Assembly: GCA_022829145.1 (NCBI GenBank)
Contig: CM040741.1
Coordinates: forward strand, 52,236,180-52,300,179
Source of the DNA: Albula goreensis
Taxonomy: Eukaryota; Chordata; Actinopteri; Albuliformes; Albulidae
Reading direction: 5' to 3'
Length of the DNA stretch: 64,000 bases
Part shown: positions 12,610 through 24,180 of the stretch, in pieces
Numbering within the stretch: the stretch's first letter is position 1
How the letters are laid out: the number at the start of each line of letters is the position of its first letter
The notes under the pieces: generated by a model
What the model was told of the DNA's origin: nothing
Database searches by the model: none
Seen by the model: only the letters and a program-made list of their open reading frames with translations
Made by a program: the position numbers and the translations under genes

Positions 12610-13770
12610 CATCAAAGCATGGAAATGGTGATGTTAAAGTCTGTGACTGATTGCTGTCTCATCTTATAGGGGCAGTGGAGGTGGTGGAGGCCCTATAGCT
12701 GGTGCCAGGTGTGGCAGGCCTGGTTACTGCACAACTGTGGCTAACCCTTAGCATGAGCCTGTTTGTGACCATCTGAGGGCCTGCTGGTAGATGTAGTCTG
12801 CTTTCTCCTTGGCATTTAGAAAAGCGTATCATGATTTACTGCACGAAGGTGGCATAAATGTTAGAAACTACATAAGGGGAATGATTAGAGGATGCAGGGA
12901 TATGCTGGGACATAACTATTTGTCTTAGAAAAGGAGCTGGTCTGATTGCTGTGTTTTTTATCCAGTCCTGTCTTGGTCTTGTAAAAGTCCAGTTGTTAGG
13001 GGTATCTAAAGATAAATTGTTTATAGTTGGCCCTAGACGACCCAATCCCAACCCCATATACCAGGACACAAGAACCAACTCTCATCAGGTACCAGTACTC
13101 CTGTGTGCTTTTCTCTGCCTCGCGCTCCTCAGCGACAGCAACAGGCTTTTCTTTTCAATGACTCCACATGTGTCTTCACAGCCTCAGTCTCCAAGGCCCT
13201 TCCTTTCTGATGTGCTAGCAGTGCCCACTGAGTTAAAAGACCCTTAGTTCTTCATAAGGCCAGATGAAGTGACAAGACTGGCCTGATTCCAAAGAGAGAG
13301 ACAGAGAGAAGGGGGTCCACTTGTTGGTCTTTGAAGGCTGTTCCCATGGAAGCACATTTTCTGAAAATGAATAGTAGCAATCAAATGTGAGCTTTCAGGT
13401 CAGGACAAATTTGACCCATTATATTTTATTTGTTCATTTTGGTTTTCTCTCTCTTCAGCTATTTAGTTATGAAATAAAATGATAAGCATTTGTTTGATTT
13501 AGAATATGACCAATTTAAAATTATATGCCATTTCTACAAAGTATATTTTATATTAACAGTAGAAACATAAACCATGACAGTAAAACATAAGTCTATTTTA
13601 TGAAATAGTAATTACACATAGGCTGGGACCCAATAAAATAATGGAAAATGCAATTCAATAAAAAATAACTTCAACTTAAGATGTACTCCTTTTTAAAAGC
13701 ATAACATATGTTTCTGATGTGTCTTGTAAGTGTCTTTATCCCAGGGTAATCAGTTGCTGTAATGCACTCC
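12610..13770. other. Non-coding DNA, nothing recognised
   Basis: Mixed composition. The patch at 12670-12700 is G-rich (repeated GGTGG). Short frames on both strands near 12836-13247 show no recognisable product. Confidence 0.5.
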
Positions 13771-13779
13771 TCAATGCTA

Positions 13780-14060
13780 AAATCAAAACTATATCCGTGC
13801 TCTCTGACAATGGGACATTTCAGGCAGGTCTGTTGCTAGGGTAACACTGAGATGGTAAGGTGATGCATGTAAGAATGATTGACCAGCCAACAATCTGTTG
13901 TACAGTCAATTTAAAGCAAAGAGTCGAATTGACTGTGCAGAGATTAAGTAAGTAAGTGACCTTGTGTGGGATTTCTCTCCGGATGCACATTTATCCACTG
14001 GATTTTTCAGTACAACATCCGGAGTGCAAAACAAAGGAATTTATTGGAAACCTTGAAGGT
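13780..14060. promoter_or_regulatory. Candidate element with X-box-like site and inverted repeats
   Basis: Contains the RFX-type word GTTGCTAGGGTAAC (13832-13845) and two perfect 9-bp inverted repeats: cagtcaatt/aattgactg at 13903-13911/13927-13935, and ctccggatg/catccggag at 13977-13985/14016-14024. This density of symmetric words suggests a protein-binding element. No repeat family was recognised. Confidence 0.35.
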
Positions 14061-14139
14061 CTAAACCTGGCTGTAAAGCAATTTCTTTGCAATTAATTTT
14101 AAATGATCCTTTTTTTCCTCCGTATCTCTGAATGGTGGA

Positions 14140-14340
14140 GGAATGGAAAGGAGGGGGATTTGTTTTATTGTGTAGGGCTCAAAGTGAATTCTGCAATAAT
14201 GGACGTTCTGGGAGGCCTTCTTGTCATGCTGAGGAGATTTGTAAGTGAGAATCTATTGATTATTTCTGTTTATCCCCACAGTCACCTCCACAGGCTTAAT
14301 ATCCCTGGGGCTTATGACCACAAATACATCTTGTTTTATT
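14140..14340. promoter_or_regulatory. Unique block with exon-like segment
   Basis: The segment 14176-14240 is bounded by 'ttattgtgtag' and by a strong donor-like word GTAAGTGAG, and it is open in one frame (read as GLKVNSAIMDVLGGLLVML..). No known protein matches in memory. It is either a small non-coding RNA exon or a chance pairing in regulatory DNA. Confidence 0.2.
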
Positions 14341-14379
14341 TATTTATATAATTTTTTTCCTCCGTTTTGAAGCTTATTA

Positions 14380-14920
14380 CAGATGCTGCAAAGGAAACCG
14401 GATCATGACAGCCCTCCATGTGAAGAGCCATAGTGGCAGCAGCACCCGACGAAGTGCCCTTGATCTGACTTTTATGATGTGGATGCTGGTCCTATTCACT
14501 GGGTCAAAGCTTTGGCCTACATCATGTTTTTCAAGGGCACTCTGAATTTTCTGCTGTAGCTAACAGTGGGACAATAGGTTCCCTCCGATATGAAGTCAGC
14601 ATTACAACTAAAACAAAACATCAAAACAGCAGAGAAAAAAAATGAGATAAAAAAACAGATGTCAACAGGGGCAAACAAGCTAAATGTGGTTATGCATTTC
14701 CCTTAATTAGAACATGTAATTATGACTAGTGGTAAGCTTTCGAGTGAAACAGGATTATGTGAGTAGTTTGCATATGTGCTTCCACACTAAAGGGCCAGTC
14801 TTCCCCTGCATGCTAAAAGGACGGGGCTTGGCAAGTCGTCAGAGAGCCAATCTACTTAACTGAGACATTTCTGGGCGATTCACAGAGACAAGGGCAGTTG
14901 CTTTGACCAAGTCAGCTTTG
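14380..14920. promoter_or_regulatory. Candidate conserved non-coding element
   Basis: A long repeat-free island, GC-balanced against AT-rich flanks. It has CpG-bearing patches (GCAGCACCCGACGAAGTGCC at about 14441, and GGCAAGTCGTCAGAG at about 14829) and a TTTGCATATG POU-like word near 14767. No open frame of note crosses it, which favours regulatory rather than coding constraint. Confidence 0.4.
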
Positions 14921-14929
14921 TTTGTTGGC

Positions 14930-16030
14930 ACTCACCTTCTATGCCTGTCAACATTTTCAATTCACCTGAAAATATAAAAAAGCCACAATAAATATGAGAA
15001 CATGGCATTGAGGGAAAGAAAAGAGGAAGAATGAAGCCAACCTTTTCTCCAAGGTCAAAACAGACCAGCTTTATTTACTACTATGCCATCAATTCTTGAT
15101 GAAATGAGACATACACTGATTTCTATTAACAATGTAGGAACATTACGAAGGATTATGGATATGTTTCATGGTCTGGTGCATGTTGGGTAGGTGGACATGT
15201 GTGATAGCAAAAAAAGAAGAAGAAAATCTGACTTGTCAAGGGGAGCATGATTGAACCCGAGTAATTTCAGTTCCACCAGCCACAATGCCCATTAAACTCT
15301 CAGATGGGTGAGATTGAGCTGGTAGATAAATCAAAACTGTGCACCCTTAAACGGGACACCCCAATCCTGTCAATTTGTAATGCGTCATAAATTTTACACT
15401 CGCCAAGTGTTCCAGAGAATTCCATCCTCCCCCTTTGGAAGATCTGAGTTAGGATTTTCATGATTTTAAAATTCAATTATAGCTGTAAAATTGCAAAGAT
15501 GTGTTCAATTAACCTGTGACATAATTTGAAAGCAAATTTATCATATGTCCATAATACGCATTTGCAAATTAAAATAGATATGCATTGTTATCATTCATTA
15601 ACAAACACAATAAAAAAAAAAAACCTTATGTTTTCTTTCACATCATGTAAAACAAGCTATATTGTCATGAGTTTTATTTATGCATAATTTACATACATTT
15701 ACTTTAATGGAACTGTTGGTAATGTGCCATGCATATGTTCATGGTTGTGCATAAATATGCAATGATGTATGTCATATAAGTCAATGTATTAACTTACATA
15801 CTACAAACCATATGTGGATGGCTATTGGGAGGCTTATATACATGTTTTTAATGTACAGGCACAACTAGGCATTTAACTGCAATGCTCAGAGCACAAAAAT
15901 GAAATAATTTAGACAAACCTGTCATCTTTGCATTTGGAGCCAGGAGGGTCTAATGTGCTGATTGAGTGTAAAAGTTCAAATTATTGGAAAAAAATGTCTC
16001 CTGAACCCCTGATCAGAATCCAGTCTTTTC
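14930..16030. other. AT-rich non-coding DNA
   Basis: Unique sequence, becoming very AT-rich after 15430, with a poly-A tract near 15612. No supported feature. Confidence 0.55.
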
Positions 16031-16039
16031 TTTATGGTA

Positions 16040-16330
16040 GCGAATTAACATTAAATAGAAAGATGCATCAGATAGCAGTAAATGGCAACACCGGCAAATG
16101 ACAATAAAAACCTAGAGATGCAGAACCACAGGCTTCTCTCTAATGCAGAAATCAGTAAGCTCCCCCAGCAAAGCTGATACTGTCATTGTCATTCATGTCA
16201 GCAACAGGCTTGTTACAGCTAATGAAATTAGTGCAGTTGTGTCCTGGTGACTGATGATAGTTAAGTAATCACCTAGATGCCGTCTTTGCTTTAGACGAAT
16301 TACAATTAGAATCACCGCACCCCCATCAAC
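16040..16330. promoter_or_regulatory. Candidate conserved non-coding element
   Basis: Homeodomain-rich block: GCTAATGAAATTAG (about 16218) and GACGAATTACAATTAGAATC (about 16294). Repeat-free, and no open frame. Confidence 0.35.
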
Positions 16331-16879
16331 AAAAATTCTTCAGCTGTGCTTCACCAAGCTGTGCTTCACTTTTAACTTTAAGTTCATATATTGTGGAACT
16401 TTCCACCCATGTTGAAATATGAATATGTCTGTATTTGAACTGCAATTTGGATATATTTACATGTTCTCATTTGTGAGTATGTGAATCTCCCAAAATTCAA
16501 TTAGTCACCTCCCATAGATGAAATGGCATTGGCCAAGATGCTTAGTTTGTCTGCTCTATGTCTATTTATGTCAATGATTTACTGAGTTTCTGACACACAC
16601 ACACACAGACCTGTGCATTCATATGGTTTTGTATATTTTGCCTGCTGCAAATGATCGCCTTATAATTGCACTAATGAAATAAAAAACACCTTACATTTCA
16701 GTATTACACCAGTTAGAGTGCTCCTACCTCCAACATACATATGAGCACGTGCCTGAAAACAAACACTGATAGCACGTAAAAATCAGTGAGAAACTGCAGA
16801 TAAAATGTGCTATTGAAAATTGGCACGTCACTCAGTGCTCTCTTGCCTAATTTGTTGGTGGAAACAAGCCACAGACCCT

Positions 16880-17220
16880 GGTTTTGGTTTACCATATGTG
16901 AAGAGCAGATTTATCAAAGACTTTTGCATGCTAAATTTTCACAAAAAGCCCATTAAAGCAAAACTCCTAACTCTTAGGATATTTATCATCAGTACACAAC
17001 GGTCTCTGTGGGCTTGGATCATGAGAGAACTGTGCATCCCAGTGGACTGTGGGTGCCACCTTATTAGAGGCAGTTTAATTGTCATACATTTGCATTGGCG
17101 GAGGTTAAAAAGTAACATGAGGGATGTTCAAATGGGATTGCATGGAGATATTGTTGCAGGGTATCTAATTAGCAGGGTACTGCTTTCAGAGTTCCAGAAA
17201 CCATGTGAAAATGTGTACTG
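16880..17220. promoter_or_regulatory. Candidate conserved non-coding element
   Basis: Unique block that includes ATTTGCATTGG (octamer-like, about 17090) and CTAATTAGCAGGGTACTG (17165-17182). The second word shares CTAATTAG and GCAGGGTAC with a block at 20857. A 133-codon open frame crosses it, with no recognisable product. Confidence 0.35.
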
Positions 17221-17863
17221 AAGGACAACAGCAGTAAATAACTAATGAAGGGAGTCAAAGGCAAGCACAACAGGCACGATCACAAAGAAAATGAAAAAAA
17301 AAAATCTGCAGTACTGGTATGATCATTGTCATAGTAGCACAGGAACAAATAATTTATAAGGTTAAAATTACAATTAAAAAAATTGAACTAGCAGTTATGT
17401 AATCAAATGTGGGTTCGGCCAATTGAAAGTACAACTGTCCATGCTAAAGCTTAATTTATTTTTGTGATAAAAAAGTGTTTGTATTCATCTGAATTCCATA
17501 TTGTTTAATCATTATACTGTTATTTTTGCTCAGTTTTGTTTTTGCACCATGCTTTGTACCTTGTTCTTTTGTTCATACTTGTGTTTGTAATTACAGGAAT
17601 ACATTTGAACACTATTTGTTTCCAAATGTCATATGATTTTTCAAGGATGACAATGTGACTGCAGTGTTTTGATTTATTTCTCTCACCTTGAGTTGCTTTC
17701 ATTTGAATCTTTCTTTTTTATGTATTGCAGTCTAGAAGTTGCCTGTAATTAATTCTTACTATTTATGTTAATTAAGTGTATTAGCTTTCACAAAATTGTT
17801 GTTTTTGTTCTTGCTGAATTGCTTTACTTGTTTGCACTGACACTCATTTTCAATACCTTGATA

Positions 17864-17898
17864 TATATGGAGGTAAATGTGTAATTTACCTCCATATA
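17864..17898. repeat. Perfect inverted repeat (15-bp stem, 5-nt loop)
   Basis: tatatggaggtaaat at 17864-17878 is mirrored by atttacctccatata at 17884-17898 with loop gtgta. Every stem base pairs. It lies 30 bp from the palindrome at 17929. Confidence 0.95.
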
Positions 17899-17928
17899 CT
17901 CTACAATCTACAAACTACAGCTCTAGTT

Positions 17929-17946
17929 CATTTGAGGCCTCAAATG
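17929..17946. repeat. Perfect 18-bp palindrome
   Basis: catttgaggcctcaaatg is identical to its reverse complement. Just after it, tttgataaatctgc (17952-17965) is the inverted partner of gcagatttatcaaa at 16905-16918. Confidence 0.95.
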
Positions 17947-17999
17947 TGTGGTTTGATAAATCTGCCCACAAATATCCACCACACAGTGTGCAACCGGTA

Positions 18000-18840
18000 C
18001 CCGTGGTCTAACACTGCCTGTGAACAAGATTAAACAGACCCTGAGAGCAGTAATGAGACTTTAGAATAGCATGCTTTTGTCCTGGAATGCCTCATGATCT
18101 ACAGCCAGAAGGCGTGCTGGGAAGGGAGTGTAAAAACATTTATTTTTTTAAATAATACTGTTGATTTTACTGGGTGTCCAGTAACCCAATGTATTATGGT
18201 TATGGGTCACAGCAGTACCTTGTGTTCTCACTACTGCTATTCTGTATAATTGGTCTGTCCTCGACTGTTTGTTAATGGGGGGGGGGGGGGCTGGGGTTGC
18301 AGGGCTGATGAGGGTTGGGGAATTGGAGAGAAAATGTTAATCTTCAAAAGACACAACATTAGCCCTACTGGTTATTTATATGATTTCCTTGGGGCAGGAT
18401 TTGGTCAGCTAGACTGCAGTCCACCTGCAGTTGAAGCATCACAGGAAAATCATTCAAAGAGCTCAATGACCCCAAAGGCCACCTGACAAGCAATGGCCTC
18501 AAAAGGCCAACTTAGTAACTATGTAATGTCACATATATTCCTTAAATTGTAAAATACGCTTAAAACCCACATTTTGGACTGTGTCAGACAATGAATGCCT
18601 GTGGAATCAGCTGATTTTTTAAAAAATGTATATTGTTTCCCATCAACAAAAATGTGCAGAATACATTCCCAAGACTGTTCTTGCTCTGTGCTGCAGTACA
18701 GCATCATACAGATTGACTCTTAAGGGTTAGAGATACTAATATGTAATTGCTGTTAATATATACAAGCATGCTAATCAAGACAATCTGAAACAGAACATGC
18801 CAAACTTAATTAAATATACATATTTTGGTCCAGGCAATGA
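18000..18840. other. Non-coding DNA with a 14-G run
   Basis: Otherwise unique sequence holding an uninterrupted run of 14 G at 18277-18290, followed by CTGGGG. The run could form a G-quadruplex. No exon recognised. Confidence 0.6.
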
Positions 18841-18861
18841 TAAAGCACACACCTCTTATAA

Positions 18862-18862
<1 letters not shown>

Positions 18863-18903
<41 letters not shown>

Positions 18904-18982
18904 ATGCATGTGTTTGTGTGTGTGTGTGTGTGTGTATGTGTGTGCATGCATGTGTTTTTATGTGTGTGTGTGTGTGTGTGTT
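18863..18982. repeat. Compound (TG)n microsatellite with CATGCATG blocks
   Basis: TG dinucleotides interrupted twice by GCATGCATG. The alternating purine-pyrimidine tract is about 120 bp long. A repeat of the same compound design lies at 34156-34241. Confidence 0.95.
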
Positions 18983-19009
18983 TGCATCCTCAATGCCAGC
19001 CACTTATTT

Positions 19010-20250
19010 TCTTTTACTCCAGAGGAAATATTATATTGTTGAAAAAATTATTACTGACAAATGAAATGTTTTTATTCATTATTCATGGTAATTTAGAAAA
19101 GCAATGAGACCATTTGCTATCCATATAAACAAACATAAAGCACAGCTGTCAGCCATCCGGAACCTGTATTACTCCATGCCATGGTGGATATACATTATAT
19201 TACATTTAAAGTTTGCAGGAGCAGCATCTGCTACTGATGATGCAGACTAAACACAAATCACAAATGAGCAAGACCCGCATGGGGAATTCAAATAAAACAC
19301 CACCCCACTCACTTTTCAAAGTATTACCATTGTATGCTTGGCTTTATATTTAAAAAAGGAAAATGTGCTCACCACATGACAGGTCAGTTGGGAGGGCATT
19401 AACCAGCACAACTCAAACTTCCCCCTGTGTTTCCAGGCTTTCCTGCATCACAGTGTCCCAAGGAAGAAGTGTGACCTCACAATGGAATTGTATGCTAGGT
19501 TCAAGTGCCAATGCTAAACAAAACCGTTGTTTGGTTCAGAGATGAATAAGTACCAATATGTCATCATATTTTGGCGTTATCTCTCATTCTGTGCACTTAT
19601 CAAATCCCAGTGCCACTTGGAAAAATAGGATCATGGGTTACATTTTGTTTCCTCCCCCTCCCCTCTCAGCAATGTCAGAAGGCAAACTGCAGGACAGGCA
19701 GACAATGGAGGATGACTAAGCTTTTTGATTATCAGTCAACTTTTCTGCCTATCTGCCTCTCTGTCTGTTAATGACATCTGTTTACCTGTTTGTCTGAAAA
19801 TAGAATACTATCACCATTCCTTATGCAAATTTAAAATCAATCTGTTCATATTTTCATTGGATTGAGAGTAATGAGTACTCTTAGGATCAACAATTTTACT
19901 TTGGAAGTTGTTACTGTATATTTTTTTACAGACATTTCTGTTCATTCTCAGTAAGTATTGTTAATCCCACTAGAAACATAATATACCCAGTATAATCCAG
20001 TCAGGGAAGCACACAGGTGTTTAGCACTAAAGCTAAGATCACTGTAATGAGGAGATTAACAGCCATGCAACTGCAAAGGGATTCAATGTTGGTTTTCTTA
20101 CCTTCGTTGGGGACACATCGTCTTCTCTCATCAAGCCTCCCCATGGTTCCCCCAAGCAGCTGTCCCAGCCACCAGGATCCACTACTAAATCTAAGCATTG
20201 TAATGCACACACAGCATGCACCAAGATGACTTAAGGCTTTTCTTCTATTA
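19010..20250. other. Non-coding DNA, nothing recognised
   Basis: Unique AT-rich sequence with short open frames on both strands around 19363-19771 and 20001-20229. None is spliced-looking or recognisable. Confidence 0.55.
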
Positions 20251-20259
20251 GTTATTATT

Positions 20260-20400
20260 GTCCCCGTCCACAGTACATTCTGCCAGCTGTGTGAGGAATA
20301 CCCTTAAAATTGTAAAGTGCCCGTTTAAGTCTAATTCATGTGAACCAATTAAAGAAACTTGACGGCAGCTGTGACACCATTTAGAGCAAAATTTGTTCCA
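20260..20400. promoter_or_regulatory. Candidate conserved non-coding element
   Basis: Short unique block with GTTTAAGTCTAATTCATGTG, CCAATTAAAGAAACTTGACG and a CAGCTGTGACACC ending. NK/homeodomain-like (TTAAGT) and CAGCTG words are packed close together. Confidence 0.3.
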
Positions 20401-20567
20401 ACTTACACAAATTACATTGCTGTAAAATTTTCTTTAATCATATATTAGGGTCTAATTAACATGTAATAACAATATTTTACAACCTAATATAATTTTGTAT
20501 CGCAAATGACATAACATGTAATGAAAAAGTCTGATAAAGCAAAAAGTTTGATATTACACTTTCTTAA

Positions 20568-20568
<1 letters not shown>

Positions 20569-20602
<34 letters not shown>
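20569..20602. repeat. (CA)n microsatellite
   Basis: Seventeen CA units, followed by CGCAAACGCA. Confidence 0.97.
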
Positions 20603-20604
<2 letters not shown>

Positions 20605-20839
20605 AACGCAACTTAGATGTCTAAATGTCAGATACAGTCAGATATTACCAAACACAAACAGGAGATTTAGAGAGCAGATTTATACTTTGTCCAACTATAG
20701 AATTTCAATGGGCTTTCATGCCTCGCACTGATCATATGGCCACCTCATTGTTGGTCACTTGGGGTGTGGACCCTGAATCCATTGTTCCTGTGGAGTCCTG
20801 CTATGATGGTTGTATTAAGCACAGCAAGAGGAAGATTTA

Positions 20840-21020
20840 TTTTTGAAAGCAATGCGCTAATTAGGGTACCCTGCTAAGGAATGCTTCTCCTTTTTTATTC
20901 TCTGGTTTAAAGGCTATTAAAACAAGCTTAAATTCATGCTGTTCACTAATTTTCTTTTAATTGCTGCATTTTACTTAGTGGAACATTCATTTGTTTCAGC
21001 ATTCAAGATGTCCTTGTTGG
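20840..21020. promoter_or_regulatory. Candidate conserved element with homeodomain palindrome
   Basis: CTAATTAG (20857-20864) runs into GGTACCCTGCTAAGG. Further TAATT words (TTTTCTTTTAATTGC) follow. See the finding on the word shared with 17165. Confidence 0.3.
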
Positions 21021-21029
21021 TTTAATTGC

Positions 21030-22770
21030 ACGTATAGACAAAACAGACTGAACAGTCCGCTTTTTCAATCATTTCTAATTACTCTTCAGTGTGTCTGATT
21101 TCACAATCACAACTTTTAAGAGGTTCAACCTTGTTTTAATTCCTCAGCATGTATCCTGTTTTTGGTTGCATATCTGGCCTGTTTTCAGTAATGTGTGTAT
21201 ATATATTGCTGTTGCACAAGCATACAACAATATTGAATTTCTATTTGAGAGGGAAACAATACATTTTCAGTTTTGCATTAATGTTGGTTCCCTCTGTCTT
21301 TGTATTGAAAGTATGAATACTGCTGTATGCTGATTATATAACTGATCATTTTTTGGCCAATAAGGAACTTGGGGTCAGATTTATCAAAGTTCTCCCTCTG
21401 TAAAATCATCACAAAAATAAATGTAAAAATGAGAAAAAAAGCTTTGAATATTAACCATCAGTTTTTAAAGGTCTTTGCAGTCTCAGATCAGCAGAGAATC
21501 ACACATGTTTGTCCTTACAGGAGGGAGCCCATTATAGGAGGGGATAGAGGAAGGTTTGGGGATACTTAAATGAATGAGTCATCATATTTCTCAAAAGGGG
21601 AAGTAGACACAGAGTAAAGTTTATGGTGACATGTTAGGGTAAAGAATCAGGGTAATTATGAGAGCCTTAGGTAAATTTAAGATAGAAAGCTGCTTTCTCC
21701 TGATTTACCTATGTCCCAAAGCTAAAATATCAAATATCAAAGCATCACAGAGTAGAGGTGCAGATCTAAGATTAGTTTTGCTACTTTGGATCATAATGGA
21801 AAAGGTCTTGATATGGACAAGAGAAACCTGATCCTACACCTGCAATCCTACCCTAGGTAGACGGGCTGGGTTTCTTCTACCAAAGTCATGACCTTGAACA
21901 TAATCCCCAAATGTCAAAGTAACCCATATACGTACTCAGGGAATGTCAATTAAGACTCATTAGAAATTTACATTGTGTACGAGGTTTACAGTGGAAAATA
22001 AAAATAAACATAATCCATCTGTTTGAGGTCAGTGAATTCAATGACTTTTGTTAGCATTACTATCTTGCATATAAAGGTTATATATAGTGTCAGCAAAAAC
22101 AGATACCTTATAAAGGGCATGTATGTCATGCTATATAGCATGTATATACTTTCTACCAGGAAATAAACTAGAGTAACATAATACAGAAGACCTCCTGAAT
22201 GGAATAAGACATGCTATTTTAGAGTGTGCTGTGTTTGCTTATTAGATGCGTCTATAAGCAATATGCACAAAATTAATGGTGGTGTTTCGGAAATATGAAA
22301 TGTCTGTAAATATGAAAGTTATGCAAAAATACACCAAAACCATGACTGACTGAAATCATTTTTAGATACCTGTGTCTTTTTTAAAGCAGACTTGTGACAT
22401 TTTGTAGCAATAAATAATTAGTGTAAATGCACACTCCTATGTTACCTTAAAAATGTATATCAATGGAAACATGGGCCAAACTGAGTGTTATGCCAGTTAG
22501 GTATGGTTCTTACATTGCCATAAAAAACAGGCTACCCATGAGGGTTAATGGCTGTGAAAGGCAGCTAATGAGTACCCAGCACAACCAGAACTGCGTTTCA
22601 CACTGGTAATGAACCCATGCATTAATTTTGCATCACTTTTGCAAGGACACAACCAATACATAAGTATGTTTTAAGGTACCACGACAATGCTTTAAGAGAT
22701 CCAATAACTGGGCATTGTAGTATCCCAACCTAACTTTAGTAGCACTCATTTGATGAATCTGCTCTCTGAT
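21030..22770. other. AT-rich non-coding DNA, nothing recognised
   Basis: Unique sequence. One word, cagatttatcaaag at 21376-21389, repeats exactly the one at 16906-16919. No exon or known repeat family. Confidence 0.55.
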
Positions 22771-22779
22771 GTTGTTAGG

Positions 22780-23300
22780 GTGTGGAGTTTTCCTTGGTGG
22801 ATGATACACTGTATTATGTATATCAATTCCCAATGAGCGCTTTCTTAAAGAAGCATGAGGAATGATAATTTATCAAAAGGAACATTCAGCTGCCTCAGCC
22901 TTGATGTCCCTGAGAAGGAAAACAGCCATGCCACTTCCTTACCCTGAGTTTTTAAGTGCAGCCCTGGCTGAGAGGTCTGATGCCTGTATTTGAATTTAAT
23001 CCAAGCTTTATTACAGTGCTTTTTATTTTGCACTTAACAGGCAAACCTCAACACTGCATGGGAAGTCGGAAGAAGTAGTTTTGAAACAACAACTTTCTTT
23101 TCCAAACGTTTGTTTACGCATAATGTTAGATGAAATGCTTCTTTCTTGGCAAGCAGGGTCACATGCAGGCGGGCTGCCAATGTTGCAGGGAAACGCTGGC
23201 GGGACTGAAATTCCATTAGCAGTATATTTCTCCGGCATTGAAGCCACATACTGAAAGCAAGCGAAGCACAGCAGAGACACAAATTAGAAAAGGACCAAAA
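22780..23300. promoter_or_regulatory. Candidate conserved non-coding element
   Basis: A GC-balanced, repeat-free island of about 500 bp. It contains CGTTTGTTTACGCATAATG (forkhead-like TGTTTAC, about 23108) and GGCGGGCTGCCAATG (NF-Y-like CCAAT, about 23168). Overlapping minus-strand frames at 23023-23282 carry Cys/Ser-rich chance peptides. Confidence 0.4.
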
Positions 23301-23309
23301 ATCCTGCCC

Positions 23310-24170
23310 TTAGTCGTCGCTCAGAATTCTCAATCCACTTTGAACAAGTTTCCGCACACTCAGAGAGAAAGATAAACGTAATGGGATGACTCTGTGTAGT
23401 CCATCACAAGCGTGCAGGGAGATTTGTGTTAGATGTGGATGTACAGAGGAGACACACTGGAAATCTTAGGTATGCGGTCCTAGAACGACTGATTACACCA
23501 GAGGGTTTATACAAGAAGTAATTCAGAGAAGGGGGCATTTGTGATCAAGGTCAAATTTATCTCAGCTGATAAAAATGATGGGGAAAAGATCATCGGGGGT
23601 ACTTGGGATAAGGTTGTAAGTGGCTCCGTACTTTTATAGAAGTACATAAGCTTATAGAATATGGTTGCAAACCTTAAACAAATAGTTATGATGAAAATAT
23701 AAATACAGTATTTGTAGGACATCTTTACATAATTTGAAAACTAATTTTAAGTTATGTAATAATAAGAATAGCATAATAATGAATTATACAGTACATCATT
23801 GCCAATAACCAGATAAAAAAAATTAAAAAACTAAACTACCTAAAAAATTACATTTGAGAGAGACATTAGTGTGTTGAGCTATTTGTCAAAAATGTTATTA
23901 ATGTAAAGCTATGAATGTCAGGTGGTAGTAAAGCATATTTAAAGTCTTTCAAATAAAAGGTCTTTGAGTATGAGAATGGGTATGTTGATGCACATCATTT
24001 ATTAATTTATTTATTTTACATTTCATTGGTCCCTTCAAACCCACACGAATGGATGGCCTTCTAAAAGGGTGTGGTCTGTGTACCTATGTGCCTTGACTGT
24101 TTTCAGTGTAAGGACCTACATTACACCACTAGGCAAGTTCTTGGATACCCACTTGAGCACTGACATTTAT
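23310..24170. other. AT-rich non-coding DNA, nothing recognised
   Basis: Unique sequence with AT-rich runs at 23700-23860. No exon or repeat recognised. Confidence 0.55.
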
Positions 24171-24180
24171 TACCTTGCAG

